From Runella limosa DSM 17973 (GTDB taxonomy: Bacteria; Bacteroidota; Bacteroidia; Cytophagales; Spirosomataceae), in assembly GCF_000482465.1 (NCBI RefSeq), contig NZ_KI519429.1:124001-188000 (forward strand): a stretch of 64,000 nucleotides of DNA. Direction: 5' to 3'. Numbering within the stretch: position 1 is the stretch's first letter; every line of letters begins with the position of its first letter. The position numbers and the translations under genes are program-made. Below, in pieces: positions 44,919 through 54,268 of the stretch. The notes below the pieces were generated by a model. That model saw only the letters and a list, made by a program, of their open reading frames with translations, ran no database searches and had not been told where the DNA came from.

Positions 44919-45210
44919 AAATGGTCATTTGATTCTACCCGTAGCGTTGGTGCAGTCGGCACTGGAAAACGAAGCGCAGGTCAATTGGGTGTATTATCCC
45001 GAGCGACAAACCTTATTGTTGGCAGGAAAATCCAAGCAGTTTTTTGAAAAACTCCATAAAACGAATTGGCAAACGCTCAAAGACAAAAACTTACTTGGGG
45101 ACAAAGCTTTTTACCTCCGTGGATTATTGCTGGATTTTGAGCTCGACGAGCACGACCGTGAACTGGCTTATGACGTCACCCAAGTGGGCATTATCAACGT
45201 ACGACTGTGA
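44902..45210 (+). CDS. Small hydrogenase-operon protein, unknown function
   Basis: This 102-residue soluble protein has a beta-rich N-terminal half (NGHLILPVALVQSAL, VNWVYYPERQTLLLAG) and no recognised family. It overlaps hupD by 17 bp and the next gene by four bases (GTGA), so it is translated with both. Tight packing supports a role with the hydrogenase, possibly in maturation or electron transfer. Confidence 0.7.
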   Translation: MTLQLKNGHLILPVALVQSALENEAQVNWVYYPERQTLLLAGKSKQFFEKLHKTNWQTLKDKNLLGDKAFYLRGLLLDFELDEHDRELAYDVTQVGIINVRL

Positions 45211-45533
45211 ACCCATTTCCTGATTCTCGCGCAGGTTTTACCCTCAACGTCCGAGGTTTATACAGAGATTTAGAGGTACTTATCAACGACCGTTGGCTTC
45301 ATTCGACCGAAGTACGTTACCGAATCGAAACCCGAAAAGGACGTTGGCATTTGACCATGGTCTATGTTTATATTCAGAACCCATTGCAGTTTTTATGCCG
45401 AAGGCTCGATCATTACGATACCGAAGAAAAAGCTAAATTATACGCTCAATTGTTTCGGCGCGGAATGCAGCGCGACGCCCGAGGAACCCTTAAATCTAAC
45501 GCTTTACATGTTTTCGATATTTGCCTCAACTGA
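45207..45533 (+). CDS. Small protein paralogous to 40392-40751, unknown function
   Basis: This 108-residue protein begins at a GTG that overlaps the previous stop. Its main part aligns with the protein at 40392-40751 from DRWLHSTEV to the C-terminus, sharing W, NP..F..R, Y, KA.L.A.L.RR and D.RGT. The paralogue pair brackets the TetR, hupSL and hupD genes. It overlaps the TPR gene by 26 bp. No known function. Confidence 0.75.
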   Translation: MNPFPDSRAGFTLNVRGLYRDLEVLINDRWLHSTEVRYRIETRKGRWHLTMVYVYIQNPLQFLCRRLDHYDTEEKAKLYAQLFRRGMQRDARGTLKSNALHVFDICLN

Positions 45534-47034
45534 CCAACTCCCTGCTTTACAGGCCATTATTGACAGCGAATTTCGCCTCAACGAAGTCGTCAGTGTCAAA
45601 GAAATGCCTTCGATTGGAGAAGAAATCACGAACCGATTTTTGGTGGTACGTGACCATGAAATTTTTATTCCGATTGATTGGGCCAACGAAGCCCCGCCCT
45701 ACATTCTCCCCTATCCTTTGGAGTTTAGCGCGCAAAATTTGTTGGCAGTGGTTTATACCAAACTCGGAAATTATGAAAAAGCGTACGAATTGGCCGAAAT
45801 CAACCCGTTTCTTCTTCGGGACATCGACACCCTCAACTGCCTCCAGCACGGGGTGCAGGTGAGAATCACGGAGGAGCCTTTTACAAAGCTGCCGTCCTTT
45901 GAAATGTATCGGTATTGGCACAACACCGCCGTCATGACTCACTATGGCGAATTGACCCATTTTGTTCATTACGTTACCATAAAAAAATACTACCAAAAAG
46001 CCCTTGAAACGGCCCCCGATGATGAGTGGCGGGCGTTTACGGGCAAACATTATGCCTCTTTACTGCTCGATGCCGACGAATTGGGCGAAGCAGCACAGTT
46101 GCTCCACCAATGCCGCGATATGGCGATTTCGGACGATGCACGCATGGAATTACAAAATGTGCAATGTGCCGTTTGGTTGAAGCAGCTACAAATACCGTAC
46201 GACGAGGCATTGCTGGCTACCATCAAAAATTCGTTGGCTACCCTCATACCGTATTATGAACAACGGCAAAACGGGCCACAAGCAGCACTTTTGCTCATTG
46301 ATGCTTCCCAAATTGCTAATTTGACGGATAGTTTTGCCGAATCATTGGGTTACATCAATCGAGCGATTGCGTTATTGCGCCAAGAGGACATTCCCGAATT
46401 GGTGGCCAATGCGCACTATCGAAAAGGGACACTGTTATACACATGGGCACAAAATGGCAATCCGCAGTTTTTGAAACCCGCCATGGAAGCTTATCAAGAA
46501 GCACTTAAACTATTTACCCGTGACAATGCGCCCGAGGTGTTTGCCGAAATTCATCACCATTTGGGAGTAATTTATTCCGAAATTCCTGATGAAGCCAAGA
46601 AAAAAGGGATTTGGGCGGCCGTATCGGTAAGTTCTTTCAAAGAAGCACTCCGCTATTTTACCCGCGAAACCAATCCGTACGAATACGCACGCATCTGCAA
46701 CAGTTACGCCAATGCACTCACCAAATACCCCGAAGCTGCCCAAAGCGACAACCACGCCAAAGCGCTGTCGTTTTATCGGGAGGCGTTGGACGTACGGACG
46801 GCGGCAGACTACCCACACGAACGGGCATTGACCTTGCTCAATTTTTTAGAAATAGGCTGGTTTGTCAACCACGAAAATGAAGCAAGCGAAAAAGCGCTGT
46901 TGGAAGAAATGGAAAGCTACATTGCCGAATTAGCTCAATTGACCAACGACCCGTCATTGCGAGCAGAAGCTGCGCAACACCAAGAAAAATTGGAGAAATT
47001 AAAAGCAGTAGTAAATCTCTTAACCCCACGCTAG
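45508..47034 (+). CDS. TPR-repeat protein of the hydrogenase operon
   Basis: This 508-residue protein has a mixed alpha/beta N-terminal region (about 1-110) followed by TPR-like helical repeats from about residue 170 to the end. Repeats include ALLLIDASQIANLTDSFAES, NAHYRKGTLLYTW and ICNSYANALTKYPEAA. The start at MFSIFASTD (45508) lies within the previous gene. TPR proteins in this setting could be scaffolds for assembly. I recall TPR genes in other group 2a loci but cannot verify it. Confidence 0.8.
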   Translation: MFSIFASTDQLPALQAIIDSEFRLNEVVSVKEMPSIGEEITNRFLVVRDHEIFIPIDWANEAPPYILPYPLEFSAQNLLAVVYTKLGNYEKAYELAEINPFLLRDIDTLNCLQHGVQVRITEEPFTKLPSFEMYRYWHNTAVMTHYGELTHFVHYVTIKKYYQKALETAPDDEWRAFTGKHYASLLLDADELGEAAQLLHQCRDMAISDDARMELQNVQCAVWLKQLQIPYDEALLATIKNSLATLIPYYEQRQNGPQAALLLIDASQIANLTDSFAESLGYINRAIALLRQEDIPELVANAHYRKGTLLYTWAQNGNPQFLKPAMEAYQEALKLFTRDNAPEVFAEIHHHLGVIYSEIPDEAKKKGIWAAVSVSSFKEALRYFTRETNPYEYARICNSYANALTKYPEAAQSDNHAKALSFYREALDVRTAADYPHERALTLLNFLEIGWFVNHENEASEKALLEEMESYIAELAQLTNDPSLRAEAAQHQEKLEKLKAVVNLLTPR

Positions 47035-47068
47035 CAATGCTTTAGCCCTGACTTTTGAAGTCTAAAAA

Positions 47069-47101
47069 AGACCTTCCAAGTTTTGAAAACTTGGAAGGTC
47101 T
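47069..47101. repeat. 33-nt perfect hairpin repeat (AGACCTTCCAAG) before hypA
   Basis: AGACCTTCCAAGTTTT pairs exactly with AAAACTTGGAAGGTCT around a single central G. A partial copy of the 44249 element (GCTTTAGCCCTGA) lies just upstream at 47039-47051. It ends 19 bp before hypA. Confidence 0.75.
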
Positions 47102-47120
47102 ATACAAAACCTCTTGATAA

Positions 47121-47462
47121 ATGCACGAAATATCATTAGTACGGAATATTTTCAGAACGTTGGAAGAAGAGTTCCCCAACGACATGCAGCGCGTACGCGG
47201 GATTTATTTAAAAGCGGGGCTATTGTCTAATGTCCAGCCTATTTTGATGCAGAACGCGTTTCAGGCCGTTTTGGAAGACCAACCCAAGTACAACAAAACC
47301 AGTTTACACGTCGAGGTTTTGTCCATTTTAATTCAATGCGACCTCTGTGGACAAACTTCAGAAGTTGAACAATACCGCTTCGTGTGTAGTCATTGTGGGC
47401 GACCAAGTCGAAACGTGATACAGGGAGAAGAATTACTCATCAGTAAAGTAGAATTTGAATAA
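47121..47462 (+). CDS. hypA: Hydrogenase nickel-insertion zinc protein HypA
   Basis: This 113-residue protein begins MHEISL, with the nickel-binding His2, and has a zinc-ribbon of Cys73, Cys76, Cys89 and Cys92. It works with HypB to insert nickel into the large subunit. Confidence 0.96.
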   Translation: MHEISLVRNIFRTLEEEFPNDMQRVRGIYLKAGLLSNVQPILMQNAFQAVLEDQPKYNKTSLHVEVLSILIQCDLCGQTSEVEQYRFVCSHCGRPSRNVIQGEELLISKVEFE

Positions 47463-47467
47463 AAGCT

Positions 47468-48181
47468 ATGCAAAAACCTAAATCAAATCAAGCCTCCGTC
47501 GGGTCGGTACAGTGCGAAAACACGACACTTAACTTACTAAAAGTAAACGATTTTGTGGCCAAAGCCATCCGCGACCGACTGCCGAGCATCTTGGTCATCA
47601 ATGTTTGTTCGTCGCCTGGGAGCGGTAAAACTACCCTCATGCAAGAAACGGGCAAGCGGCTAAAAGGCAAGTTAAACATGGCCGTTTTGGTGGGTGACCC
47701 CGAAACCGAGCGCGACGCCATCCGTATGCGCGATGTGGGCATCAACGCCCTGCAAATTGTAACGGGCGGCATGTGCCACATTGAGGCGCAGATGATTTTC
47801 CAAGCCCTCGACCACATCGACCTCACAGGTACCGATGTACTATTTATTGAAAACGTGGGCAATTTGGTTTGTCCTGCGGCTTTTGATTTGGGCGAAGACT
47901 ACCGCGTAACGGTCTTGGCCTGCACCGAAGGCGACGACAAGCCAAAAAAATATCCTCGGATGTTTTTGACGAGTGAACTGCTCATCGTCTCCAAGTCTGA
48001 CTTGTTGCCTTACGTTCCGTTTTCGGTGGAAGCTGTCACCAAAGATGCTCGCGACGTAAATCCCGACATCGAAGTACTTAGCATTTCGAGTTTGAAAGGC
48101 GACGGTATGGAAGCATGGTGCGATTGGTTGACCGAACGCGTTCATGTGAAAAAAGAAAAAACCTCCGAAAAAGTAATGTAA
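47468..48181 (+). CDS. hypB: Hydrogenase nickel GTPase HypB
   Basis: This 237-residue GTPase has the P-loop SSPGSGKTT at 48-56 and the conserved GDPETERDA, ENVGNLVCPA and SKSDLLPY motifs. It lacks the His-rich nickel storage tail seen in some homologues. It begins five bases after hypA. Confidence 0.96.
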   Translation: MQKPKSNQASVGSVQCENTTLNLLKVNDFVAKAIRDRLPSILVINVCSSPGSGKTTLMQETGKRLKGKLNMAVLVGDPETERDAIRMRDVGINALQIVTGGMCHIEAQMIFQALDHIDLTGTDVLFIENVGNLVCPAAFDLGEDYRVTVLACTEGDDKPKKYPRMFLTSELLIVSKSDLLPYVPFSVEAVTKDARDVNPDIEVLSISSLKGDGMEAWCDWLTERVHVKKEKTSEKVM

Positions 48182-48188
48182 AACCGTT

Positions 48189-50555
48189 ATGTGGGTGGAG
48201 ACTGCCGAAAATACAATCCAACAAGTTGTTTCTCAAAAGTCAGTTTCTTTTGAAGAACAAACCTATGGTATTCGGCTCACGGGCATCGTGCAGGGCGTTG
48301 GATTTCGGCCATTTGTTTATCAACTAGCACATAAATGGGGGTTAACAGGAACAGTGAGCAACGGTCCCGAAGGCGTCAAAGTGGTTTTGAATACCGACCA
48401 AACTACGGCAAAACGTTTTTTAGCAACCCTTCTAGCCAATACGCCGTCCCAGGCCTCAGTAGAAAAATATGAGTTAGAATCACTACCTTTTTGCTCCTTT
48501 CAAACGTTTACAATCGTTGAAAGTCAAGCTGGTAAACTCACCAATGGGCTCAAACTTACCCCCGATTTTGCGATGTGTGCATCGTGCCGCGAAGAACTAC
48601 ATGACCCACAAAATCGTCGTTTTCGGTATCCATTCATTACCTGTACACAATGCGGGCCGCGCTTTTCCATTCAGCAGGCAGTTCCTTACGACCGCGCCCA
48701 AACAACGATGCAGGCTTTTGAAATGTGTCCCGCCTGCTTGGACGAATATAACGACGCCACCTACCATCGTTTTTACTCCCAAACCAATTCTTGTTCCCAC
48801 TGCGGCATTCAATTGAGCTGGTACACTTGCCGACAATCTACTGCGTATTCTTCCTCTTTTTTACACGATACCCATTGGATTTTAGACCGCGCCCATCGGG
48901 CCTTGAAAGCGGGAAAAATTGTGGCGGTGAAAGGAATTGGGGGGTATCTTTTGCTTTGTGATGCCACCAACGAAAGCGCCGTGGCAACCCTTCGCGAACG
49001 AAAACACCGACCTACCAAACCCTTTGCCGTCCTTTATCCAACATTAGAAGTTTTACAACGAGAAGCAATCGTCAGTGCCCAAGAATCCGATGCTTTGTTG
49101 AGTTCAGTTGCACCGATTATATTGGTACGTCCACGTAAAACTGCTTCCATTGCTCCGTCTGTCAATCCTGGCCTCACGCATTTGGGGGTCATGCTGCCGT
49201 ATGCTCCTTTGCTGGAATTACTGGCGCACGATTTTGGAAAACCATTGGTCGCGACGAGCGGCAACCGAAGTGGAAGTCCTATTATTTTTAAAGACGCCGA
49301 CGCCTTGACCGAACTCAGTCAAGTTGCTGATTTTATTCTAACGCACAACCGAGAAATTGTACTTCCCCAAGACGACTCCGTCTTACGATTTTCGTCTTTT
49401 TGTGCCAAACAAATTATACTCCGTCGCAGTCGAGGGCTAACGGGAAGCGTAAACGCCAACAGTCTGACCTCAACTACGTCTATCCAACTTTCGTTTGGCG
49501 CTTCTCAAAAAAGTACATTTACACTGCTTGCGGCCGATAACCTACATACAAGCCAGTACCTTGGTGATTTGGAAGACTGGGAAACCCAAACGCATTTTAA
49601 ACATACGCTCCAGCACCTTATAAAGGTATTTGATGTTCAACCTAGTTGTTTTTTAGCCGATGCCCACGAAGGCTATTTTTCCACCCAACTAGCACACGAA
49701 TGGGCAAAAGCGACGAAGTCACCCCTTCAAAAAATTCAACATCACGTTGCTCATTTTGCCGCTGTATTGACAGAGCACCGACTCACTTCTTCTCCTGAAC
49801 CCATCGCAGGAATTGTTTGGGATGGCACAGGCCACGGAACCGACGGGCACAGCTGGGGTGGCGAGTTTTTTTTGTATTTTCCTAATCCTTCTCGTCCGTT
49901 GGGAGAGAATATCGAGCGAATAGCGCATTTTGAGTATTTCGACTCATTGGCAGGGGATAAAATGGCATTAGAACCTCGTTTATCGGCTTTTTCATTGCTT
50001 TTTCCTGAAAAAGAAGAACTGCTTAAAAACAAATTTTCGGAGAAAGAAAGTAGCTTTTACGCCAAGCTTTTAGCTAAAAACACCCTAAAAACTTCCTCCG
50101 TTGGCAGACTATTTGACGCCGTCGCCAGTGTTTTAATCGGCATTGACAAAACAAGCTACGAAGGAGAAGCTGCCCTCCAATTGGAGGAATTGGCCGAAAG
50201 TTATTTTTTAAAACATGGACTTCTAGTCACACAATACTATTCATTGAAAAATCTCAATTATCGGTTTATTCCTTCCAAGGAACTGCTAGAAGCGGTAGCC
50301 GAAGACGTCCTCACGGGCGTTCCAGTAGATGAAATCGCGGCGAAATTTCATGTAACATTAGTCAAAATTATAGAAAAACTCACCCAAGAAACAGGCGTTC
50401 AAAAATTAGCTTTTAGCGGTGGGGTTTTCCAAAATGCGTTGTTGGTGGACCTTTGCATTGCGGTCTTGGGAGATACCCACGAGCTGTTTTTCCATCAACA
50501 ATTTTCGCCCAACGATGAGTGTATCTCGTTTGGGCAGGCTGTCTTAACCCCTTAA
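48189..50555 (+). CDS. hypF: Carbamoyltransferase HypF
   Basis: This 788-residue enzyme has an acylphosphatase domain (GIVQGVGFRPFVYQLAHKWG), two zinc-finger pairs (CASCREEL...CTQCG, CPACLDEY...CSHCG), a YrdC-like domain (about 215-400) and a Kae1-like C-terminus with HHVAH and FSGGVFQN. It transfers carbamoyl phosphate to HypE to build the cyanide ligands. Confidence 0.97.
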   Translation: MWVETAENTIQQVVSQKSVSFEEQTYGIRLTGIVQGVGFRPFVYQLAHKWGLTGTVSNGPEGVKVVLNTDQTTAKRFLATLLANTPSQASVEKYELESLPFCSFQTFTIVESQAGKLTNGLKLTPDFAMCASCREELHDPQNRRFRYPFITCTQCGPRFSIQQAVPYDRAQTTMQAFEMCPACLDEYNDATYHRFYSQTNSCSHCGIQLSWYTCRQSTAYSSSFLHDTHWILDRAHRALKAGKIVAVKGIGGYLLLCDATNESAVATLRERKHRPTKPFAVLYPTLEVLQREAIVSAQESDALLSSVAPIILVRPRKTASIAPSVNPGLTHLGVMLPYAPLLELLAHDFGKPLVATSGNRSGSPIIFKDADALTELSQVADFILTHNREIVLPQDDSVLRFSSFCAKQIILRRSRGLTGSVNANSLTSTTSIQLSFGASQKSTFTLLAADNLHTSQYLGDLEDWETQTHFKHTLQHLIKVFDVQPSCFLADAHEGYFSTQLAHEWAKATKSPLQKIQHHVAHFAAVLTEHRLTSSPEPIAGIVWDGTGHGTDGHSWGGEFFLYFPNPSRPLGENIERIAHFEYFDSLAGDKMALEPRLSAFSLLFPEKEELLKNKFSEKESSFYAKLLAKNTLKTSSVGRLFDAVASVLIGIDKTSYEGEAALQLEELAESYFLKHGLLVTQYYSLKNLNYRFIPSKELLEAVAEDVLTGVPVDEIAAKFHVTLVKIIEKLTQETGVQKLAFSGGVFQNALLVDLCIAVLGDTHELFFHQQFSPNDECISFGQAVLTP

Positions 50556-50582
50556 TCATCAACCCCTCTTAACCTTACTCCT

Positions 50583-50861
50583 ATGTGTTTAGCAATTCCT
50601 GGCAAAATAAAATCCATAGAATTTCAGTACGACGGAACAGTACGCATGGCCAAAGTGCTCTTTGGCGGCATCACCAAAGAAGCCAGTTTGGAAATGGTAC
50701 CTGATGCCAAAGAAGGTGATTATGTGTTGGTTCACGTGGGAGTGGCCATCAGCATCGTCGATGAAGAAGAAGCCCGAAAAACCTTCGAGTATTTGGAGGA
50801 AATCGGAGAAATTGATGAGCTGGTAGAATCTTCCCAATTAGACCGCCCTAACCCCCTCTAG
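50583..50861 (+). CDS. hypC: Hydrogenase assembly chaperone HypC
   Basis: This 92-residue chaperone starts MCLAIPGKI, with the essential Cys2. It carries the Fe(CN)2CO group with HypD and delivers it to the large subunit. It is five bases before hypD. Confidence 0.96.
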   Translation: MCLAIPGKIKSIEFQYDGTVRMAKVLFGGITKEASLEMVPDAKEGDYVLVHVGVAISIVDEEEARKTFEYLEEIGEIDELVESSQLDRPNPL

Positions 50862-50866
50862 TTCCC

Positions 50867-51961
50867 ATGAAATACTTATCAGAATTTCGCGACCCCGAAG
50901 TAGTCGAACACTACCTCGAAGAACTGCACAAAGTAGCCACCCGCCCGTGGACAATTATGGAAATTTGCGGCGGGCAAACGCACAGTTTGGTCAAAAATGG
51001 CCTTTTAAACTTGCTTCCCAAACAAATCACCATGGTACACGGCCCAGGCTGCCCCGTGTGCGTAACTCCGCTAAACCTCATCGACAAAGCCGTTTACTTG
51101 GCCGAAGAAAAAGGAGTGATTTTATGTTCTTTTGGTGACATGATTCGCGTGCCTGGGTCGAGCCGTAGTTTGTTGGAGGCCAAAGCCAACGGCGCCGATG
51201 TCCGCATTTTGTATTCGCCATTAGAAGCGGTTAAAATTGCCCAAGAGCATCCCGAGCGTCAGGTCGTTTTCTTTGCCGTAGGGTTTGAGACCACCGCTCC
51301 AGCCAATGCGCTTTCGGTGCTTCATGCGCGTCGGTTAGGGCTGACCAATTATTCCATTTTAGCCTCTCATGTACTTGTTCCTCCTGCTATGGAGGCCGTT
51401 ATCAACGACGGTGAGGCGCAAATTCAGGGCTTTTTGGCGGCAGGGCACGTTTGTACCATTATGGGATTGGAGGAATACGAACCCATTGTTCAAAAATACC
51501 ATATCCCAATGGTAGTCACTGGATTTGAACCTGTGGATTTATTACAAGGGATTTTGATGACGGTCAAACAACTTGAAAACGGCGAGGCTAAACTCGAAAA
51601 CCAATACAGTCGCGTAGTGAAAGCCAACGGCAACCCCGAAGCAAGAAAAGTCATTGAACAAGTGTTTGAGGTCTCTGACCGCGAATGGCGGGGCATCGGA
51701 AACATCCCACTCAGTGGTTGGGAAGTCAAAGCATCGTTGGCGGAATTTGATGCCAATCGAAAGTTTTCCATTTCAATTGCCAAAGCCTCCGAATGCGCCG
51801 ATTGCATTGCGGGGCAAGTCCTAAAAGGTATCAAAAAACCGTTTGAATGCTCACAATTTGGCAAAGGCTGCACGCCCATCACACCGCTGGGCGCACCCAT
51901 GGTATCGTCGGAAGGAGCCTGCGCAGCCTATTACCATTTTGCCGAAGCAGATGCAGTATAA
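50867..51961 (+). CDS. hypD: Hydrogenase iron-ligand assembly protein HypD
   Basis: This 364-residue protein has MEICGGQTH and [11 protein letters not shown] near the start, and a C-terminal 4Fe-4S cysteine set in ECADCIAGQ and FGKGCTP. It forms the platform on which the Fe(CN)2CO group is assembled with HypC. Confidence 0.96.
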   Translation: MKYLSEFRDPEVVEHYLEELHKVATRPWTIMEICGGQTHSLVKNGLLNLLPKQITMVHGPGCPVCVTPLNLIDKAVYLAEEKGVILCSFGDMIRVPGSSRSLLEAKANGADVRILYSPLEAVKIAQEHPERQVVFFAVGFETTAPANALSVLHARRLGLTNYSILASHVLVPPAMEAVINDGEAQIQGFLAAGHVCTIMGLEEYEPIVQKYHIPMVVTGFEPVDLLQGILMTVKQLENGEAKLENQYSRVVKANGNPEARKVIEQVFEVSDREWRGIGNIPLSGWEVKASLAEFDANRKFSISIAKASECADCIAGQVLKGIKKPFECSQFGKGCTPITPLGAPMVSSEGACAAYYHFAEADAV

Positions 51962-51972
51962 TTTTACAAACT

Positions 51973-53013
51973 ATGATTTCACTCGATTGCCCCATGCCTA
52001 AACTTGACTTTGACGTTATCACGCTTGGTCACGGAAGTGGTGGAATTTTAACCAACCAACTCCTCGAATCGGGAGTATTCGATTTACTCAAAAACCCATT
52101 GCTCGACGAACACCACGACGGTGCCATATTTGAGTGGTCGGGGAGAACGGCATTTTCTACCGATAGCTACGTCATTTCACCCATTTTTTTCCCAGGAGGA
52201 AACATCGGCGAACTGGCCGTTAACGGAACAGTCAACGATTTGGCCATGTGCGGCGCAGTGCCTAAATACCTTTCGTTGAGCTTCATCTTGGAAGAAGGGC
52301 TTACAATGAAAGAGTTTTGGGAAATACTGGTCTCCATTCGCCGAGCTGCCGAAAAGGCGGGCGTAATCATCGTAACGGGCGATACCAAAGTGGTAGAAAG
52401 AGGCAAAGGAGATAAAATTTTTATCAACACCTCTGGCTTGGGCAACATCCACCCGCAAGCCCACATTTCTACTAAAAATGTACGGGCAGGTGACAGAATC
52501 ATCGTAAGCGGGTCGATTGCCACGCACGGCATCGCCATCATGTCGGTGCGGGAAGGCTTGGAATTTGAAACAACCCTTACCAGCGATTCTGCCCCGTTGA
52601 ACCATACTGTAAAAGCATTATTGGACGAATTTGGGACGGATATTCACTTGCTCAAAGACCCGACGCGCGGTGGCGTAGCATCTGTCCTTAACGAAGTAGC
52701 CCGCGACTCTCGCTTGGGCGTCAATCTTTTTCAACAGCCGATACCCGTCCTCGAAGAAGTACGCGGCGCTTGCGAGTTGCTTGGTCTTGACCCACTTTAC
52801 GTGGCTAACGAAGGGGTTTTTATGGCATTTGTTCCTGCTGAAAAAGCCGAAGAAATTGTGCAAAAACTTCGGACGTTGGCGTACGGTCAGGACGCCGCTG
52901 TCATTGGTGAAGTAACCACCGAACACCCCAAACAAGTAGTGCTTCACAGCCGAATTGGGGGAAAACGGGTTGTAAATATGTTGGTGGGGGAACAGCTTCC
53001 TCGTATTTGTTAA
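51973..53013 (+). CDS. hypE: Hydrogenase maturation protein HypE
   Basis: This 346-residue ATP-dependent dehydratase has ITLGHGSGG near the start, a GTVNDLAMCG segment, and ends in PRIC with the C-terminal Cys that carries the thiocyanate group. The start at 51973 gives the family N-terminus (SLDCPMP); the frame extends further upstream into hypD. Confidence 0.95.
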   Translation: MISLDCPMPKLDFDVITLGHGSGGILTNQLLESGVFDLLKNPLLDEHHDGAIFEWSGRTAFSTDSYVISPIFFPGGNIGELAVNGTVNDLAMCGAVPKYLSLSFILEEGLTMKEFWEILVSIRRAAEKAGVIIVTGDTKVVERGKGDKIFINTSGLGNIHPQAHISTKNVRAGDRIIVSGSIATHGIAIMSVREGLEFETTLTSDSAPLNHTVKALLDEFGTDIHLLKDPTRGGVASVLNEVARDSRLGVNLFQQPIPVLEEVRGACELLGLDPLYVANEGVFMAFVPAEKAEEIVQKLRTLAYGQDAAVIGEVTTEHPKQVVLHSRIGGKRVVNMLVGEQLPRIC

Positions 53014-53029
53014 CCTAACCTCACCCAAA

Positions 53030-53056
53030 CCTTATAGGTTTCAAAAACCTATAAGG
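53030..53056. repeat. Short hairpin repeat CCTTATAGGTTT after hypE
   Basis: CCTTATAGGTTT (53030-53041) pairs with AAACCTATAAGG (53045-53056) around CAA. No T run. It lies between hypE and the NHL gene, similar in style to the 47069 hairpin. Confidence 0.7.
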
Positions 53057-53073
53057 CTTAAAAGCTATCTACC

Positions 53074-54255
53074 ATGAACCTAAACATCGCCATTACCGAC
53101 ACCACGGAAGCTCCGCCGCCGCCCCTTTCCACTTCCAATGCTCGCACTACCTATGCTGCATCCTTGGCAGGGAAAGCACCGATGGTCGAAAAAGCAACCA
53201 TTTTTCGGGGAGATGAAGGAAATCCTTTATTAGCACCACGCGGTGTGTGGGCCGTTGGAAACCGCCTGTTGGTGGCAGATACGGGTCAAAATCGGCTATT
53301 TTGTTGGAATACGCTGCCAGACACCGAATTTGCAGCCCCCGACCTTGTGTTAGGCCAACTCGAAACGTCGCACACGGGACGAAACGCGGGTAGCAAAGTC
53401 CATGCGGGCTCGTTGCAGTACCCTTCGGGGATTTGGTCAGACGGGCAGCGATTGGTGGTCGCCGACGCGTGGAATCACCGAGTACTGATTTGGAATAAAT
53501 TCCCCACTCAAAATGGGCAAGATGCCGATGTGGTTATTGGACAACCCGATTTCGAGAGCAACTTACCTAACCTTCAGGGCGTTGGAGCTATGCCTTCGGC
53601 TCAGTCGCTGTATTGGCCATACAGTGTTTTTTCGGACGGCCAACGGCTATGGATTTGCGATACGGGTAACCGTCGTGTTTTGTTTTATGAAGCGTTCCCC
53701 ACCCAAAACTTCACCGCTGCCGACGCCGTCATTGGAAAACCTGATTTTACAGAACGTGACTACGAAAATCATGAACCGATTTGGCCCTATTCCGTCCGAG
53801 TCAATGCCGAAGGTGTACTGTCGATTGCCGATACGCAATATTACCGAAACCTCATTTGGCACCGTTGGCAAGATGCCTTCGCCCAACCCGCCGACGTCAT
53901 CATCGGCCAGCCCGATTTTGACGCGAATGGAATGAATCAATTCAGTTTGTTTCCCCAACAAAACTCCATGAGCTGGACCTACGACGCTTTTTTTTACCAA
54001 AATGGGTTATTTGTTGCCGATACGGGAAATAGCCGCCTGCTTTGGTTTGACCGCGTTCCTACCGAAAACAACGCCTTGGCCGACAACCTCATTGGCCATG
54101 ATAATTTTAGAACAGGCAGCGAAAATAGCAATACCCGCTTTGGCACCGACAAGCAATTGTACTGGCCATTTTCGCTTTGTGCCGTGGAGAATTGTTTGGT
54201 GGTAGCCGATACGGGCAATCACCGCGTGCTTTTGTATCAAATTACCAATCCTTAA
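53074..54255 (+). CDS. NHL-repeat beta-propeller protein
   Basis: This 393-residue protein has six NHL-type blades, seen as repeats of the form LLVADTGQNRLFCWN, LVVADAWNHRVLIWN and LVVADTGNHRVLLY, separated by DxVIGQPDF segments. There is no signal peptide; the first 40 residues are Pro/Thr-rich. It probably acts in the cytoplasm. Its place between hypE and the nickel permease suggests a hydrogenase-related role, which is unproven. Confidence 0.85.
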   Translation: MNLNIAITDTTEAPPPPLSTSNARTTYAASLAGKAPMVEKATIFRGDEGNPLLAPRGVWAVGNRLLVADTGQNRLFCWNTLPDTEFAAPDLVLGQLETSHTGRNAGSKVHAGSLQYPSGIWSDGQRLVVADAWNHRVLIWNKFPTQNGQDADVVIGQPDFESNLPNLQGVGAMPSAQSLYWPYSVFSDGQRLWICDTGNRRVLFYEAFPTQNFTAADAVIGKPDFTERDYENHEPIWPYSVRVNAEGVLSIADTQYYRNLIWHRWQDAFAQPADVIIGQPDFDANGMNQFSLFPQQNSMSWTYDAFFYQNGLFVADTGNSRLLWFDRVPTENNALADNLIGHDNFRTGSENSNTRFGTDKQLYWPFSLCAVENCLVVADTGNHRVLLYQITNP

Positions 54256-54268
54256 CCAGTTTACTTAC

